Source: Mycolicibacterium setense (GTDB lineage: Bacteria > Actinomycetota > Actinomycetes > Mycobacteriales > Mycobacteriaceae). Taken from it: DNA of 64,000 nucleotides. The position numbers were made by a program, and so were the translations under genes. The stretch lies in NCBI RefSeq assembly GCF_000805385.1, contig NZ_JTJW01000008.1:434001-498000 (forward strand). The letters run 5' to 3'. Under the pieces are notes generated by a model that was given only the letters and a program-made list of their open reading frames with translations, made no database searches and had not been told where the DNA came from. Positions 6,907-16,777 of the stretch are shown one piece after another; position 1 is the stretch's first letter, and each line of letters opens with the position of its first letter.

Positions 6907-9900
6907 AGGGTCACCTCTCGCAACGCGGCCAGCCACATCGCCTGCAGCGTGGCGATGTCGTCGGCGGACAGAACGTCTGGCAGGGTTCGCCACTGGGTGC
7001 CGAGCACGGCTTCCCCGTCGCGATCGATCACCGCGGCCATGATCGTCAGTTCATGGCGCACAGCCACATTCGGTTCGGGAATCGGGGTCACCCCGGTCTG
7101 CAACGACCGGTCCTGCAGCAGGGCGTGGTCCGACGCGTCCAGCTCGATCCGGCCCAGATAGTTGAGCAGCACCTGCGGATCGCGATGATTGCCCAGGCGT
7201 TCGGCGGTGTCCTCGCGCAGGTAACGCAGCAGCCCGTAATCGATGGCATCGCCGGGGATCGCGGCCACCTGCGCCGCCACCCCACGCGCGTCATCGGCGC
7301 CAAGCCGCAACGGGTAGATCATGCTGAGCAGTCCCGCGGTGTCGCCGGTGTCCACCTCGTGGTGGTCGGACAGCAGCGCGTCCGACCGGCCATGGGTCTC
7401 CAGCGCCAGCAGCGGCGCCGGAGTGGCCTGGCCGCGATGCCGACGCCAGTCGGTGAGGGCGCGAGCGGTTGCCGCGGCCAGCACTTCGGTCACCGGGACT
7501 GCGCCGCTCAGCAGCCGGGCCGTCAGTTCGGGCTCGGCGAAGGCCATCACGATGGTCACATCGGCCATGCGGTCGGTGGCGGGATCGACCCTGCGGGCAC
7601 CGAGGTCGGGGTCGTCACCGTCGAACTGCTGCTCCCAGAAGCCGCAGGTATCGAGCCGGGCCGCCCGCTCGGTCAGCAGACGTGACCACTGCCGCAGCGA
7701 GGTGTGTTCGCGCACCGGCATCGGTTCGCGACCGGAAGCCAATGCATGCCAAGCATTTTCGAGTTCGCCGACCAGGATGCGCCACGATGCCGGGTCCAGG
7801 GCCAGCACGTGGGCGGTCAGAATCAGCAGACCGGCCTCGGCCAGCGGGTGATGCAACCAGACCGCATCCAGCATCGACCCGCTCTGCGGATCCATGCGCT
7901 GCACCGAGAGCTCGGCATGCTCGGCCACAGCGGAGTTGAGATCACCGGAGCCTGTCGCTTCCGAGAGCACGTCGCGCGGGGCGTCCGCGACCAGGGCCAG
8001 GGTATTCCGGTCCAGTCGGGTGCGCAGCACCTCGTGTCCGTCGATCACATTGCGCAACAGCGCTTCCAGCTGCGCGCGGGTGATGCCCGGGGGCAGCCGG
8101 AAAACCTCGGTCTGTGCGAGCCGCCGGGGGTCGCCGTACTGGTAGAGCCACCGGCCGTTGGGCAGCAGCGGGATGGGACCCGTCTCCGGTGCGGCGTCTT
8201 CGGTGCGCTCGACGGCGACGGCGTCGGAATCGATCGCGGCCGCGAGTTCGCGGACGGTCGCGCAGTCCAGCATCAACCGGGCGCGCAGCGCGATTCCTCT
8301 GCGCCGCACCGCCTGCACCACCGACAGGGCCACGATGCTGTCCAGCCCGAGATCGAGGAAGTCCGCCGTGACATCGACACCCGCTCCCTCTGGCGTGCCC
8401 AGGACTTCGGCCAGCACATCGGCGAGTACCTTCTCGGTCTCGGTCGCGGGGTGCTGGACTCCCTCGGCAGCACCGCCGGTGGCGACGGCCGCCAGCGCGG
8501 CATCGTCGACCTTGCCGTTGGTGGTCAGCGGGATCTCGTCGACGGCGACGATGTGGTGCGGAACAAGGTGCCGTGGCAGCGTGTCGGTCAGCATCCGGCG
8601 AAGCTCGCTGACCGGGGCGTCGCTGACCACATATGCGACAAGGCGTGGCCCGCTGCGGTGATGTCGGACCGCCACGTGGGCGTGCCGAACCCCGGGATGG
8701 CTGTGCAGTGTCGCGGCCACCTCACCGGGTTCGACCCGGAATCCCCGGATCTTGACCTGATCGTCGCTACGGCCGAGAAACTCAAGAGCATTCGAGTCCA
8801 CTCGCCGGCGCACCACGTCACCGGTGCGGTACATGCGGGCACCCGGCGTGAAGGGATCGGCGACGAAGCGACCCGCTGTCTCCCCCGGCCTGCCCAGGTA
8901 TCCGCGGGTCAATTGCCCACCGGCCAAATACAGTTCGCCGTACACACCGTCGGGAACGGGGCGCAGCCAGCCGTCGAGCACATAGGCGGCTGTCGACTCT
9001 GTCGGATGTCCGATGCACGGTTGCGGGTGTTCGGCGATCCTCGCGACGACGGCTTCCACCGTGGTCTCGGTCGGCCCGTAGCAGTTGTGCGCCGACATCC
9101 AGGTGCGCTCGCACTCGGCCTGGATCCCCTGCCAGGTGGCGGTGTCGATAGCCTCACCGCCAAGGGCGAGCACCGCCAACGGCACTCGGCTGAGCAGGCC
9201 CGCGGCCCGGAGTGAGGCGAACATCGACGGGGTGGTGTCGATCATGTCGATGCCGAAGCGTCCGATGGTGTCCACCAGCGCCTCGGCGTCCCGCTGCACG
9301 TCGTCGCCGACGATGTGCACGGTATGTCCGTCGAGCAGGGCCGCCAACGGCTGCCAGGCCGCGTCGAACGTGAACGACCAGGCGTGCGCCACCCGCAACG
9401 GGCGGCCGAGCCGTTTGGCCGCCGGCCGGAGCACTTGATGGGCGTGATCGGCGGCATAGGCCAGCAGCGCCCGATGAGTTCCTATGACGCCCTTGGGTTT
9501 TCCGGTGGTTCCGGAGGTGAACACGATGTAGGCGCCATGCCCGGGGTGCACCGGCACGGGCCGGAAGTCGGGGTCCGGCTCAGCCGCGACGCAGGACAGC
9601 AGAGCATCGTCGACCATGACCGGCGCAGACCCACCTGCACCGATCTGACGCAGAATCTCGGCCACCCGCTCGTCGGGCATCGCGGGGTCCAGCGGCACGA
9701 TCAACCCGCCGGCCTTGAGCACCGCGAGCATCGCCACCACATAGTCGGGCCCTCGGCGCAACCGGATCGGCACCGGCGTCTCGGCGCACACTCCACGGCG
9801 GATCAGCTCGGCGGCCAGGCCATCGGCGGCGTCGTCGAGCTCGCGATAGCTGAGTTCTCCCCCGTCCCAGCTCAATGCCACCGAACCGAGCCGCTCCTCC

Positions 9901-11309
9901 GCGGTCTCGCTGAAGGCAAGGTGGAAGCCGGTGTGGTCATCGGCGGCAGCGGTCGGCGCGCCGGCCGGCTGCGGTTCGTCGTCGAGAGTGAGGGTTACAT
10001 CGCGCAGCGGACGCTCCCAGCACTGCAGCAGCCGCTGGACGACGGTCAGCACTCGCAGTCCCAGGGCATGCGGATCGAGCAGTCCCAGTGCCCCGTCGAG
10101 GGTTTCGACGAGCACCGTGAGCCGGCCGTGGGTCGGATGTGCGGCGATGGTGACCGGGAAATGCGACAGGCTCTCCAGTGCCGACGGTCGCAGTACCGCC
10201 CCGCCGAGATCGAACTCGTCACTGCCGACCAGTCCACCGGGCGGGAAGTTCTCGTAGACGAGCAGGGTGTCGTACAGCTCGCCGATGCCGCCGAGCGACC
10301 GGAGCTCGGTATGGCTGAGATAGCTGTGCTCACGCAGGTCGGCGGCTTCGCGCTGCAGGGCCAGGCACTGGCTGCCGACCGGCAGGCTGGGGTCGACCCG
10401 GACCCGAAGCGGCACCGTGTTGATGAACAAGCCGACCATCGACTCGACCCCGGTCAACTCGTCCGGGCGCCCCGACACCGTGACCCCGTACACCACGTCG
10501 GTGCGATCGGTGAAGACCGAAAGGATTGTCGCCCACGCCATCTGGAACAACGTGTTAACGGTGACGCCGCGGCTCCTGGCAGCCTCGAAGATCGCAGCGG
10601 ACTGCTGCTCGTCGAGATTCACCTCGGTGCGCGCCGGCAGGCCCGGCTGCGTCTCCCGCCCGGACAGCACCGGAGAAAGCAGCGTGGGCGCGTCCATGCC
10701 GTACAGATGGGCCTGCCACCGTGCCCGGCCTGCCTGCTGATCGCGCCCGGCCAACCAGCCGATGTAGTCGCGGTACGGGCGCACCGCCGACGGCAGCGCG
10801 GTGACATCGCCCTTGGCGCCGTAGAGCGCCAGGAGTTCACCGACGAAAACTGGCAGCGACCAGCCGTCGATCGCGATGTGATGGGCGACGATCACCAGAC
10901 GCCAACGCGATCCCGGCTTTTCGATGAGCAGGAAGCGGATCAACGGCCCACGGCCGAGGTCGAACCGCCGGGCGCGTTCCTCGGCCTCCAGGACGACCGC
11001 CTGCTCGTCAGCGGCCTGCACATGGCGCCAGGGCAATTCGATCGCGGACGGAACCACCGCGACCGGGCGGCTCAGGTTTCCCTGGAAGAAGCTGGCCCGC
11101 AGGTTCGGATGACGCACCAGCATCGCCTCGGCGCACGTCCTCAGCAGCTCGGGGTCCAATGCTCCGTCGACGTCGGCGGCCATCGCGATGACATACGGAT
11201 CTGCCCCGGCGTCACCCTCGGTGAGGCCGGCCAGGGAGTACAGGCCCTGTTGCAGCGGGCTGAGCGCCAGCACGTCCTCGACGCCGGGCGGCGTTCCGGT
11301 CGTGGTCAT
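6903..11309 (-). CDS. mbtF: Mycobactin NRPS MbtF (C-A-PCP-E-like)
   Basis: This terminal mycobactin synthetase, about 1468 aa, is thought to add and cyclise the C-terminal (hydroxy)lysine. Domains in order: condensation (about 10-440; AHHIAIDG near 142-149), adenylation (about 465-940; FTSGTTGKPKG near 597, MYRTGD near 826), carrier protein (LGLDS, Ser about 991), then a roughly 410-residue epimerisation-like condensation homologue. In that last domain the HHxxxDG catalytic motif reads AHVLALDP, so the second His is Val and Gly is Pro. Translation starts at ATG 11309 (MTTTGTPPG), overlapping the mbtE stop as ATGA; the frame 27 bp upstream is also open but unneeded. The next gene, mbtG, is coupled in the same way. 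Confidence 0.95.
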   Translation of the reverse strand: MTTTGTPPGVEDVLALSPLQQGLYSLAGLTEGDAGADPYVIAMAADVDGALDPELLRTCAEAMLVRHPNLRASFFQGNLSRPVAVVPSAIELPWRHVQAADEQAVVLEAEERARRFDLGRGPLIRFLLIEKPGSRWRLVIVAHHIAIDGWSLPVFVGELLALYGAKGDVTALPSAVRPYRDYIGWLAGRDQQAGRARWQAHLYGMDAPTLLSPVLSGRETQPGLPARTEVNLDEQQSAAIFEAARSRGVTVNTLFQMAWATILSVFTDRTDVVYGVTVSGRPDELTGVESMVGLFINTVPLRVRVDPSLPVGSQCLALQREAADLREHSYLSHTELRSLGGIGELYDTLLVYENFPPGGLVGSDEFDLGGAVLRPSALESLSHFPVTIAAHPTHGRLTVLVETLDGALGLLDPHALGLRVLTVVQRLLQCWERPLRDVTLTLDDEPQPAGAPTAAADDHTGFHLAFSETAEERLGSVALSWDGGELSYRELDDAADGLAAELIRRGVCAETPVPIRLRRGPDYVVAMLAVLKAGGLIVPLDPAMPDERVAEILRQIGAGGSAPVMVDDALLSCVAAEPDPDFRPVPVHPGHGAYIVFTSGTTGKPKGVIGTHRALLAYAADHAHQVLRPAAKRLGRPLRVAHAWSFTFDAAWQPLAALLDGHTVHIVGDDVQRDAEALVDTIGRFGIDMIDTTPSMFASLRAAGLLSRVPLAVLALGGEAIDTATWQGIQAECERTWMSAHNCYGPTETTVEAVVARIAEHPQPCIGHPTESTAAYVLDGWLRPVPDGVYGELYLAGGQLTRGYLGRPGETAGRFVADPFTPGARMYRTGDVVRRRVDSNALEFLGRSDDQVKIRGFRVEPGEVAATLHSHPGVRHAHVAVRHHRSGPRLVAYVVSDAPVSELRRMLTDTLPRHLVPHHIVAVDEIPLTTNGKVDDAALAAVATGGAAEGVQHPATETEKVLADVLAEVLGTPEGAGVDVTADFLDLGLDSIVALSVVQAVRRRGIALRARLMLDCATVRELAAAIDSDAVAVERTEDAAPETGPIPLLPNGRWLYQYGDPRRLAQTEVFRLPPGITRAQLEALLRNVIDGHEVLRTRLDRNTLALVADAPRDVLSEATGSGDLNSAVAEHAELSVQRMDPQSGSMLDAVWLHHPLAEAGLLILTAHVLALDPASWRILVGELENAWHALASGREPMPVREHTSLRQWSRLLTERAARLDTCGFWEQQFDGDDPDLGARRVDPATDRMADVTIVMAFAEPELTARLLSGAVPVTEVLAAATARALTDWRRHRGQATPAPLLALETHGRSDALLSDHHEVDTGDTAGLLSMIYPLRLGADDARGVAAQVAAIPGDAIDYGLLRYLREDTAERLGNHRDPQVLLNYLGRIELDASDHALLQDRSLQTGVTPIPEPNVAVRHELTIMAAVIDRDGEAVLGTQWRTLPDVLSADDIATLQAMWLAALREVTL

Positions 11310-14300
11310 GTCGACATCCCCTGGCCCTGACCCCATCCCGCGGTCAGCGCGGCCAATTCGTCGGGCGAGAGGCCGGATGCGGACATCGGCTCATGGTGCA
11401 CATCGGCCGCTTCGGCCCCGTCACCGTCGCCCGCCGCGTCGATCGCGGCGGCCAGGTCGGCCAATCCGGGATGCTCGAACACCATGCGTGCTGTCAGAGC
11501 CATTCCGGCGTCGCGCGCCCGGGCCGCCAGTTGCACCGCCAGGATGCTGTCGCCGCCGAGGGTGAAGAAGTCGTCGTACCGGCCCACATCGGTGGCGCCG
11601 AGCAGGTCCACCAGCATGGCCGCCAAGGTGTGCTCGGTCGGTGTGGCCGGCGGTTCCGACGGTGCCGCCGTGGTGACCCGCGGGCGGGTCAGCGTGGCAG
11701 GTTCCAGATCATCGACAACGGTGAGCGCGGCACCGGCGAACTCGGTGGGCAGAGCGGACCGAACGGCGTCCAGAAACGCCTCGGTGTCAACGGTTTCCGG
11801 CTCGACCGCCAGGTATCCCGCCACGGTTGTGACGCCGCGCGATTCCCAGTGCCGCGTCGCCGCGGCGGCGACTCCCTCGATCGCTTCCAGCGCGGCCTGC
11901 AGACGCGGCTCACCGCCGGTGATCGGCTCAAGCCGGCCGTCGGTGGTCCAGCGTGCCCGTTCTCCGGTGCGATACAGCTGGCCGTCTCCGAAAGGATTGG
12001 GCGCGAAGCGGTTCGCGGCGATACCACGCGCGGCGTGGGCGGCCTCGTCCACCGCGCCGCCGGCGTAGTACACATCCCCGGTGACCCCGATGGCCACCGG
12101 CTCACGCCATTCGTCGAGCAGGTACACCCGGTCTGCACCCTCGGTCTGCGGCAGTCCGGCCGGCGGTACTGCTTTGCGACTCCAGTCGTCCACCAGGAGA
12201 GCGCGCTCGGCCGCATCGACAACCGTGATGTCGCGCAGGGTCTGATCGGCATCGCCCGCGAACGCCTCGACGATGCGATGCAGCCAGCCGACGAGACGAA
12301 GTGCTGTGGCCGCCTCATAGAGCTCGGTGCGGTAGATGACGGTTCCCCGGTATCCGGCGCCGGGTTCGGCGAAGAAGTTGAGCGACAGATCGGCATGGGC
12401 CACGTCGAAGGTGGGTTCCAATGCGGTGAAACGGGTTTCACCGTCGGCGCCGGTATCGATGACCTGCTCGCCAGGCATGTCCTCACGCACGTGCACCACC
12501 ACACCGAACAGTGGGTTGCGTGCCAGCGAACGCACCGGGCTCACCGCGTCGACGACGCGGTCGAACGGCAGATCCTGATGCTTGTAGGCGGCCAGCGCCA
12601 TATCGCGCGAACGCCTCAGCACCTCACGCAGTGTCGGATTGCCCGACAGGTCGTTGCGCAGCACCACGATATTGATGAAGAACCCGATCAACGCATCGAG
12701 TTCAGGTGCGGTACGTCCGGCCACCGGTGTGCCCAGTGCGATATCGGTGCCCTGCCCGGCCTTGTGCAGAGCGATCGCGACGGCCGCCTGCAACACCATG
12801 AATTCGGTGACCCCGAGTTCGCGGCTGAGCTCGACGAGCTTGCCCCGCAGTTCCGGATCGATGGTGAAGTCGAGCGCCTTGCCCTCGCCCGTCGGCACCG
12901 GCGGCCTCGGGAAGTCCGGCTGCAGGCCGTTCTCGACGTCAGCCTCGCCCGACAACCCGGCGAGTTGCGTTGTCCAGTAGGTGCGTTGCTCCTCGACCCG
13001 CTCGACGTCGCCCGAGAGAACCTCGGCCTGCCACGCCGCGAAGTCCGCGTACTGCACGGGCAAGGGTGCCCATTCGGGCGCCTTCCCGGCCCGGCGCGCG
13101 TGGTACGCGGTCAGCAGATCGGTGAACAGCACGGTGCCCGACCAGTGGTCGGCGGCGATGTGGTGCACCACCAGCGAGAGCACGTGCGAACTCGGCGTGG
13201 ACAGCATGGCCGCCCGGACCGGCCACTCGTTCTCCAGGTCGAAGCAGTACCGCCGCTCGGTGTCCAGTTCGGCCTGGACCCAATCCTCACCGGCGCCGTC
13301 GGCGCGACGCACCGTCACCGGGGCGACGGGATGGACCACCTGATATGGCACACCGTCGATTTCGCGGTAGGTGGTGCGCAGGATCTCGTGGCGCGCGACC
13401 ACATCGCTGACCGCCGCGGCCAGTGCCTCGACGTCGCAGGGCCCGGTCAGGCGTGCGGCGAAGGGCACGTTGTTGACGGGGTTGGGCCCGTCGATGCGGA
13501 ACTGGAACCACTGTCGGTGCTGGGCCGCAGACATCTGGGCCGGCCCGTCGTGCGCGGTCGCCACGATCGCCGGGAGGCCGGCACCGAGGCCGGATTCACG
13601 CAACTCGTCGACCTTGGCGGCAAGGCCTGCCACCGTGGCGTTCTCGAACACGTCGGCCACGCCGAGTTCGACACCGCAGCGGGCCCGAACGGCGGCAACC
13701 AGTTTGGTGGCCAACAGCGAGTGGCCGCCCAGATCGAAGAACGAATCGTCGGCGCCGACGCCGTCACGCTCGAGCAGCTCACCGAACAGAGCGACGATCT
13801 CGTGCTCGGTTTCGGTTTCCGGGGCCCGGAATTCGGTGGCCGAGCGGATCTCGGGCTCGGGCAGGGCCCGGCGGTCGATCTTGCCGTGCGCGGTGATCGG
13901 GATCTCGGCCAGCTCGACGAATGCCGCCGGAACCATGTACTCCGGTAGCGCAGCGGTCACCCTGGCCCGGATGCGATCGATCTCGACCTGGTCCGCGTCG
14001 GCGGCAGGGGTGATGTAGGCGACCAGGCTCTTGCCGAGCGACGGCAGGTCGCTGACCACCACCACGGCCTGCCCGACCGACGGATCGACGGAGATGGCCG
14101 CGGAGACCTCGCCGAGTTCGATCCGGAAGCCACGGATCTTGACCTGCTCGTCGGCGCGGCCGACGAACTCGATGTCCCCGTCGGCGTTACGCCGGGCCAG
14201 GTCACCCGACCGGTACATCCGTCCACCGGGATTGAACGGGTCGGCGACGAACCGTTCGGCGGTCAGGCGCGGACGGTCGTGATACCCGTGCGCGACATGT

Positions 14301-16777
14301 GTTCCGCCGATGTAGATCTCCCCGATCACCCCGACCGGCACGGGCTGCAGAGCATCGTCGAGCAGGTGGATCGTGGTGTTGATCTTCGGCGTACCGATCG
14401 GCACGATCCGGGCACCCTGCTTGCCCTCGACCTTGTAGCGAGTGCAGTTGAGCACCGTTTCGGTGGGTCCGTAGAAGTTGTGCAGGAGGGAGTCGAAGGT
14501 GGCCAGGAACTTGTCGGCGATCTCCCCCGGCAACGCCTCGCCGCCGATCGGCACGCGTTGCAAAGTGCGCCACTCGTTCACACCCGGCAGCGACAGGAAC
14601 AGACCGAGCAGGGACGGCACGAAGTGCATCGAGGTGATGCCCTCGTTGCGCAGGAGGTCGGTGAGGTAACCGATGTCACCCAGCCCGCCCGGCTTCGGGA
14701 TCACCAGGCGCGCACCGGCGGAGAGCATGCCGAAGATCTCGCCGATCGACACGTCGAAGCTCTGCGACGCGACCTGCAGCAGGCGTTCGTCCTCGGTGAC
14801 CTGGTAGTCACCGCCGAACCAGACGAAGTACTCCGCGATCGGCCGGTGCGGCACCGGCACACCCTTGGGCAGACCGGTGGATCCGGACGTGTAGATCAGA
14901 TAGGCGGTGTTGTCCGCACGCAGCGGCCGGACCCGTTCGGCGTCGGTGGGATCGGTGACCGGATAGTCCTCCAAGCCGTCGACCGGCTCGCGCAGCACGA
15001 TCTTCGGGTCGGAATCGGACAGGATGTAGGTGAGTCGGTCCTCGGGATAGGTCGGATCGACCGGCAGGTACACCGCACCTGCCTTGACGATGCCCAGTGC
15101 CGTGATGACCAGCTCGGGCGACTTCTCGAGCAGCACCGCCACCCGGTCCTCGGTACCGATGCCCTGCTCGATCAGCCAGTGCGCCAACCGGTTTGCCGAC
15201 TCATTGAGCTCGCGGTAGCTGTAGTGGCGGCCCTCGTAGACCACCGCGGTCGCGTCGGGGGTACGCGCCGCCTGCTCGGTGACCAGCGCTGCCAGCGTGG
15301 TCGCCGGCGTCTCGAAAGACTCGCCGGTGGACACGGCGCGCAACCACTCGACGTCCTCGGCCGTGAACAATTCCAGCCGCGACAGCGGTCGGTCGGGTTC
15401 GGCGAGGGCACCCTCCAGCAGCACGGCGAAGTGGCGCAGCATCTGTGCGGCGAGCTCGGCGTCCAACACCTCGGTGAGATGCTCGGCCTCCACCACCGCA
15501 CCACCGGCATCGACCTCGACCATGAAACCCAGCGGCAGCTGCGTGTGCTGGCCGCGCAGATCGGCCCGCTCACTCGTGACGCCTTCGGGGGCGAACCCGC
15601 CACCATCGGGCTCGCGGAATCCGAAGCTCACCCGCGTCATTCGTTCGGCGCCGTGACGCCGGTCCGGGTTCAGCTCGGCCACCACCCGGTCGAGATTGAC
15701 CCGCTGATGCGCGAACGCGCCGATGGCGGTGTCCCGCGTGGCCGCGACCAGTTCACGGAAACCGTCGGTGCCCTGCGGCCGCAACCGCATCGCCACCGTG
15801 TTGCCGTAGTAGCCGATGGTTTCGTCGGTATCACGGTTCAGGACCGGGGTGGCGATCAGGAAATCATCGGTGTGGGTGTAGCGGTAGATGAGTGCGCCGA
15901 AGGCGGCCAGCAGCACCATGTACGGCGTGGCGCCGGTTTCGCGCGCCAGGGCAGATACGCGCGCGACCGTGTCGGCGGACAACCGCACTGTGCTCCGTTG
16001 CGACCGAAAACCGTTGGGGACCACCGATCCCGCCGGGCCGGGCAACTCCAGCGGCTCGGGCGGGTTCGCCAGCACCTCACGCCAGTACGCCAGGTCCTCG
16101 CCGCCGTCCGCGGCTACCGACACCGTCACACGCGGCGTCTCGGCCAGCTGCTCTCCGGAGTAGGCCCGGGTCAGGTCTGTGAAGAACACCCGCCAGGATC
16201 CGTCGTCCCAGGCGATGTGGTGCGCCACGAGCAGCATCACGTGTTCGGCCGGCCCGGTCTTGATCAACGAGATGCGCAGCGGGGAGTCGGTGCTCAGGTC
16301 GAAGGCGGTGCCGAACTCGCGTTGGGCCAGCACCTCCAGGCGCAACTTGCGGGCCCGCTCGGATTTGTCGGACAGGTCGTGCACCGCCCACCCCGGGGTG
16401 AGGTCGTCGTGGACCGTCGCGGTGGGCTCGCCGTTGTCGTCGGCCCGGTAGGTGGTGCGCAGAATCGGGTGCCGCTGCGCCACGGCGTTCAGGGCGTCGT
16501 GGAGCCGTTCGGCGTCGATCACCCCGGAGAGTCGGTAGGACAGGCAGATGTTGAGCAGTACCCCGCTCGGGTCGAATCCCTGCACGAACCACATCCGGCG
16601 TTGCCCGTCCGACAGCACCGTCGGATCGACCGGTGCGCTTTCGGTGCCCGCGCCCGCCGGCCCGGATTCCGCATTCGACGCCGCCAGGCCTCGCTCGGCA
16701 AGCTTGCGCCGCATCAGCTCCAGACGCGCGTCGGAGGTGCGGGGGGCGGCCTGATCGGCACTAACCATGTCAGTCAC
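11306..16777 (-). CDS. mbtE: Mycobactin NRPS MbtE (C-A-PCP-C-A*-PCP)
   Basis: MbtE incorporates the first lysine of mycobactin. The 1823-aa chain reads: condensation (AHHIAWDD near 185-192), full adenylation domain (YTSGSTGLPKG, FYGPTET, MYRSGD), carrier (LGGHS), second condensation (VHHIAADH), then only the rear part of an adenylation domain (about 1530-1690, including LYRTGE but with no ATP-binding core), and a second carrier (LGGDS, Ser 1744). GTG at 16777 is preferred over ATG 16768 because AAGGAAG lies 9 nt upstream of it. It overlaps the end of mbtD by 8 bp. The truncated domain cannot activate an amino acid, so the second carrier must be loaded by another enzyme or be bypassed. Confidence 0.95.
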   Translation of the reverse strand: MTDMVSADQAAPRTSDARLELMRRKLAERGLAASNAESGPAGAGTESAPVDPTVLSDGQRRMWFVQGFDPSGVLLNICLSYRLSGVIDAERLHDALNAVAQRHPILRTTYRADDNGEPTATVHDDLTPGWAVHDLSDKSERARKLRLEVLAQREFGTAFDLSTDSPLRISLIKTGPAEHVMLLVAHHIAWDDGSWRVFFTDLTRAYSGEQLAETPRVTVSVAADGGEDLAYWREVLANPPEPLELPGPAGSVVPNGFRSQRSTVRLSADTVARVSALARETGATPYMVLLAAFGALIYRYTHTDDFLIATPVLNRDTDETIGYYGNTVAMRLRPQGTDGFRELVAATRDTAIGAFAHQRVNLDRVVAELNPDRRHGAERMTRVSFGFREPDGGGFAPEGVTSERADLRGQHTQLPLGFMVEVDAGGAVVEAEHLTEVLDAELAAQMLRHFAVLLEGALAEPDRPLSRLELFTAEDVEWLRAVSTGESFETPATTLAALVTEQAARTPDATAVVYEGRHYSYRELNESANRLAHWLIEQGIGTEDRVAVLLEKSPELVITALGIVKAGAVYLPVDPTYPEDRLTYILSDSDPKIVLREPVDGLEDYPVTDPTDAERVRPLRADNTAYLIYTSGSTGLPKGVPVPHRPIAEYFVWFGGDYQVTEDERLLQVASQSFDVSIGEIFGMLSAGARLVIPKPGGLGDIGYLTDLLRNEGITSMHFVPSLLGLFLSLPGVNEWRTLQRVPIGGEALPGEIADKFLATFDSLLHNFYGPTETVLNCTRYKVEGKQGARIVPIGTPKINTTIHLLDDALQPVPVGVIGEIYIGGTHVAHGYHDRPRLTAERFVADPFNPGGRMYRSGDLARRNADGDIEFVGRADEQVKIRGFRIELGEVSAAISVDPSVGQAVVVVSDLPSLGKSLVAYITPAADADQVEIDRIRARVTAALPEYMVPAAFVELAEIPITAHGKIDRRALPEPEIRSATEFRAPETETEHEIVALFGELLERDGVGADDSFFDLGGHSLLATKLVAAVRARCGVELGVADVFENATVAGLAAKVDELRESGLGAGLPAIVATAHDGPAQMSAAQHRQWFQFRIDGPNPVNNVPFAARLTGPCDVEALAAAVSDVVARHEILRTTYREIDGVPYQVVHPVAPVTVRRADGAGEDWVQAELDTERRYCFDLENEWPVRAAMLSTPSSHVLSLVVHHIAADHWSGTVLFTDLLTAYHARRAGKAPEWAPLPVQYADFAAWQAEVLSGDVERVEEQRTYWTTQLAGLSGEADVENGLQPDFPRPPVPTGEGKALDFTIDPELRGKLVELSRELGVTEFMVLQAAVAIALHKAGQGTDIALGTPVAGRTAPELDALIGFFINIVVLRNDLSGNPTLREVLRRSRDMALAAYKHQDLPFDRVVDAVSPVRSLARNPLFGVVVHVREDMPGEQVIDTGADGETRFTALEPTFDVAHADLSLNFFAEPGAGYRGTVIYRTELYEAATALRLVGWLHRIVEAFAGDADQTLRDITVVDAAERALLVDDWSRKAVPPAGLPQTEGADRVYLLDEWREPVAIGVTGDVYYAGGAVDEAAHAARGIAANRFAPNPFGDGQLYRTGERARWTTDGRLEPITGGEPRLQAALEAIEGVAAAATRHWESRGVTTVAGYLAVEPETVDTEAFLDAVRSALPTEFAGAALTVVDDLEPATLTRPRVTTAAPSEPPATPTEHTLAAMLVDLLGATDVGRYDDFFTLGGDSILAVQLAARARDAGMALTARMVFEHPGLADLAAAIDAAGDGDGAEAADVHHEPMSASGLSPDELAALTAGWGQGQGMST

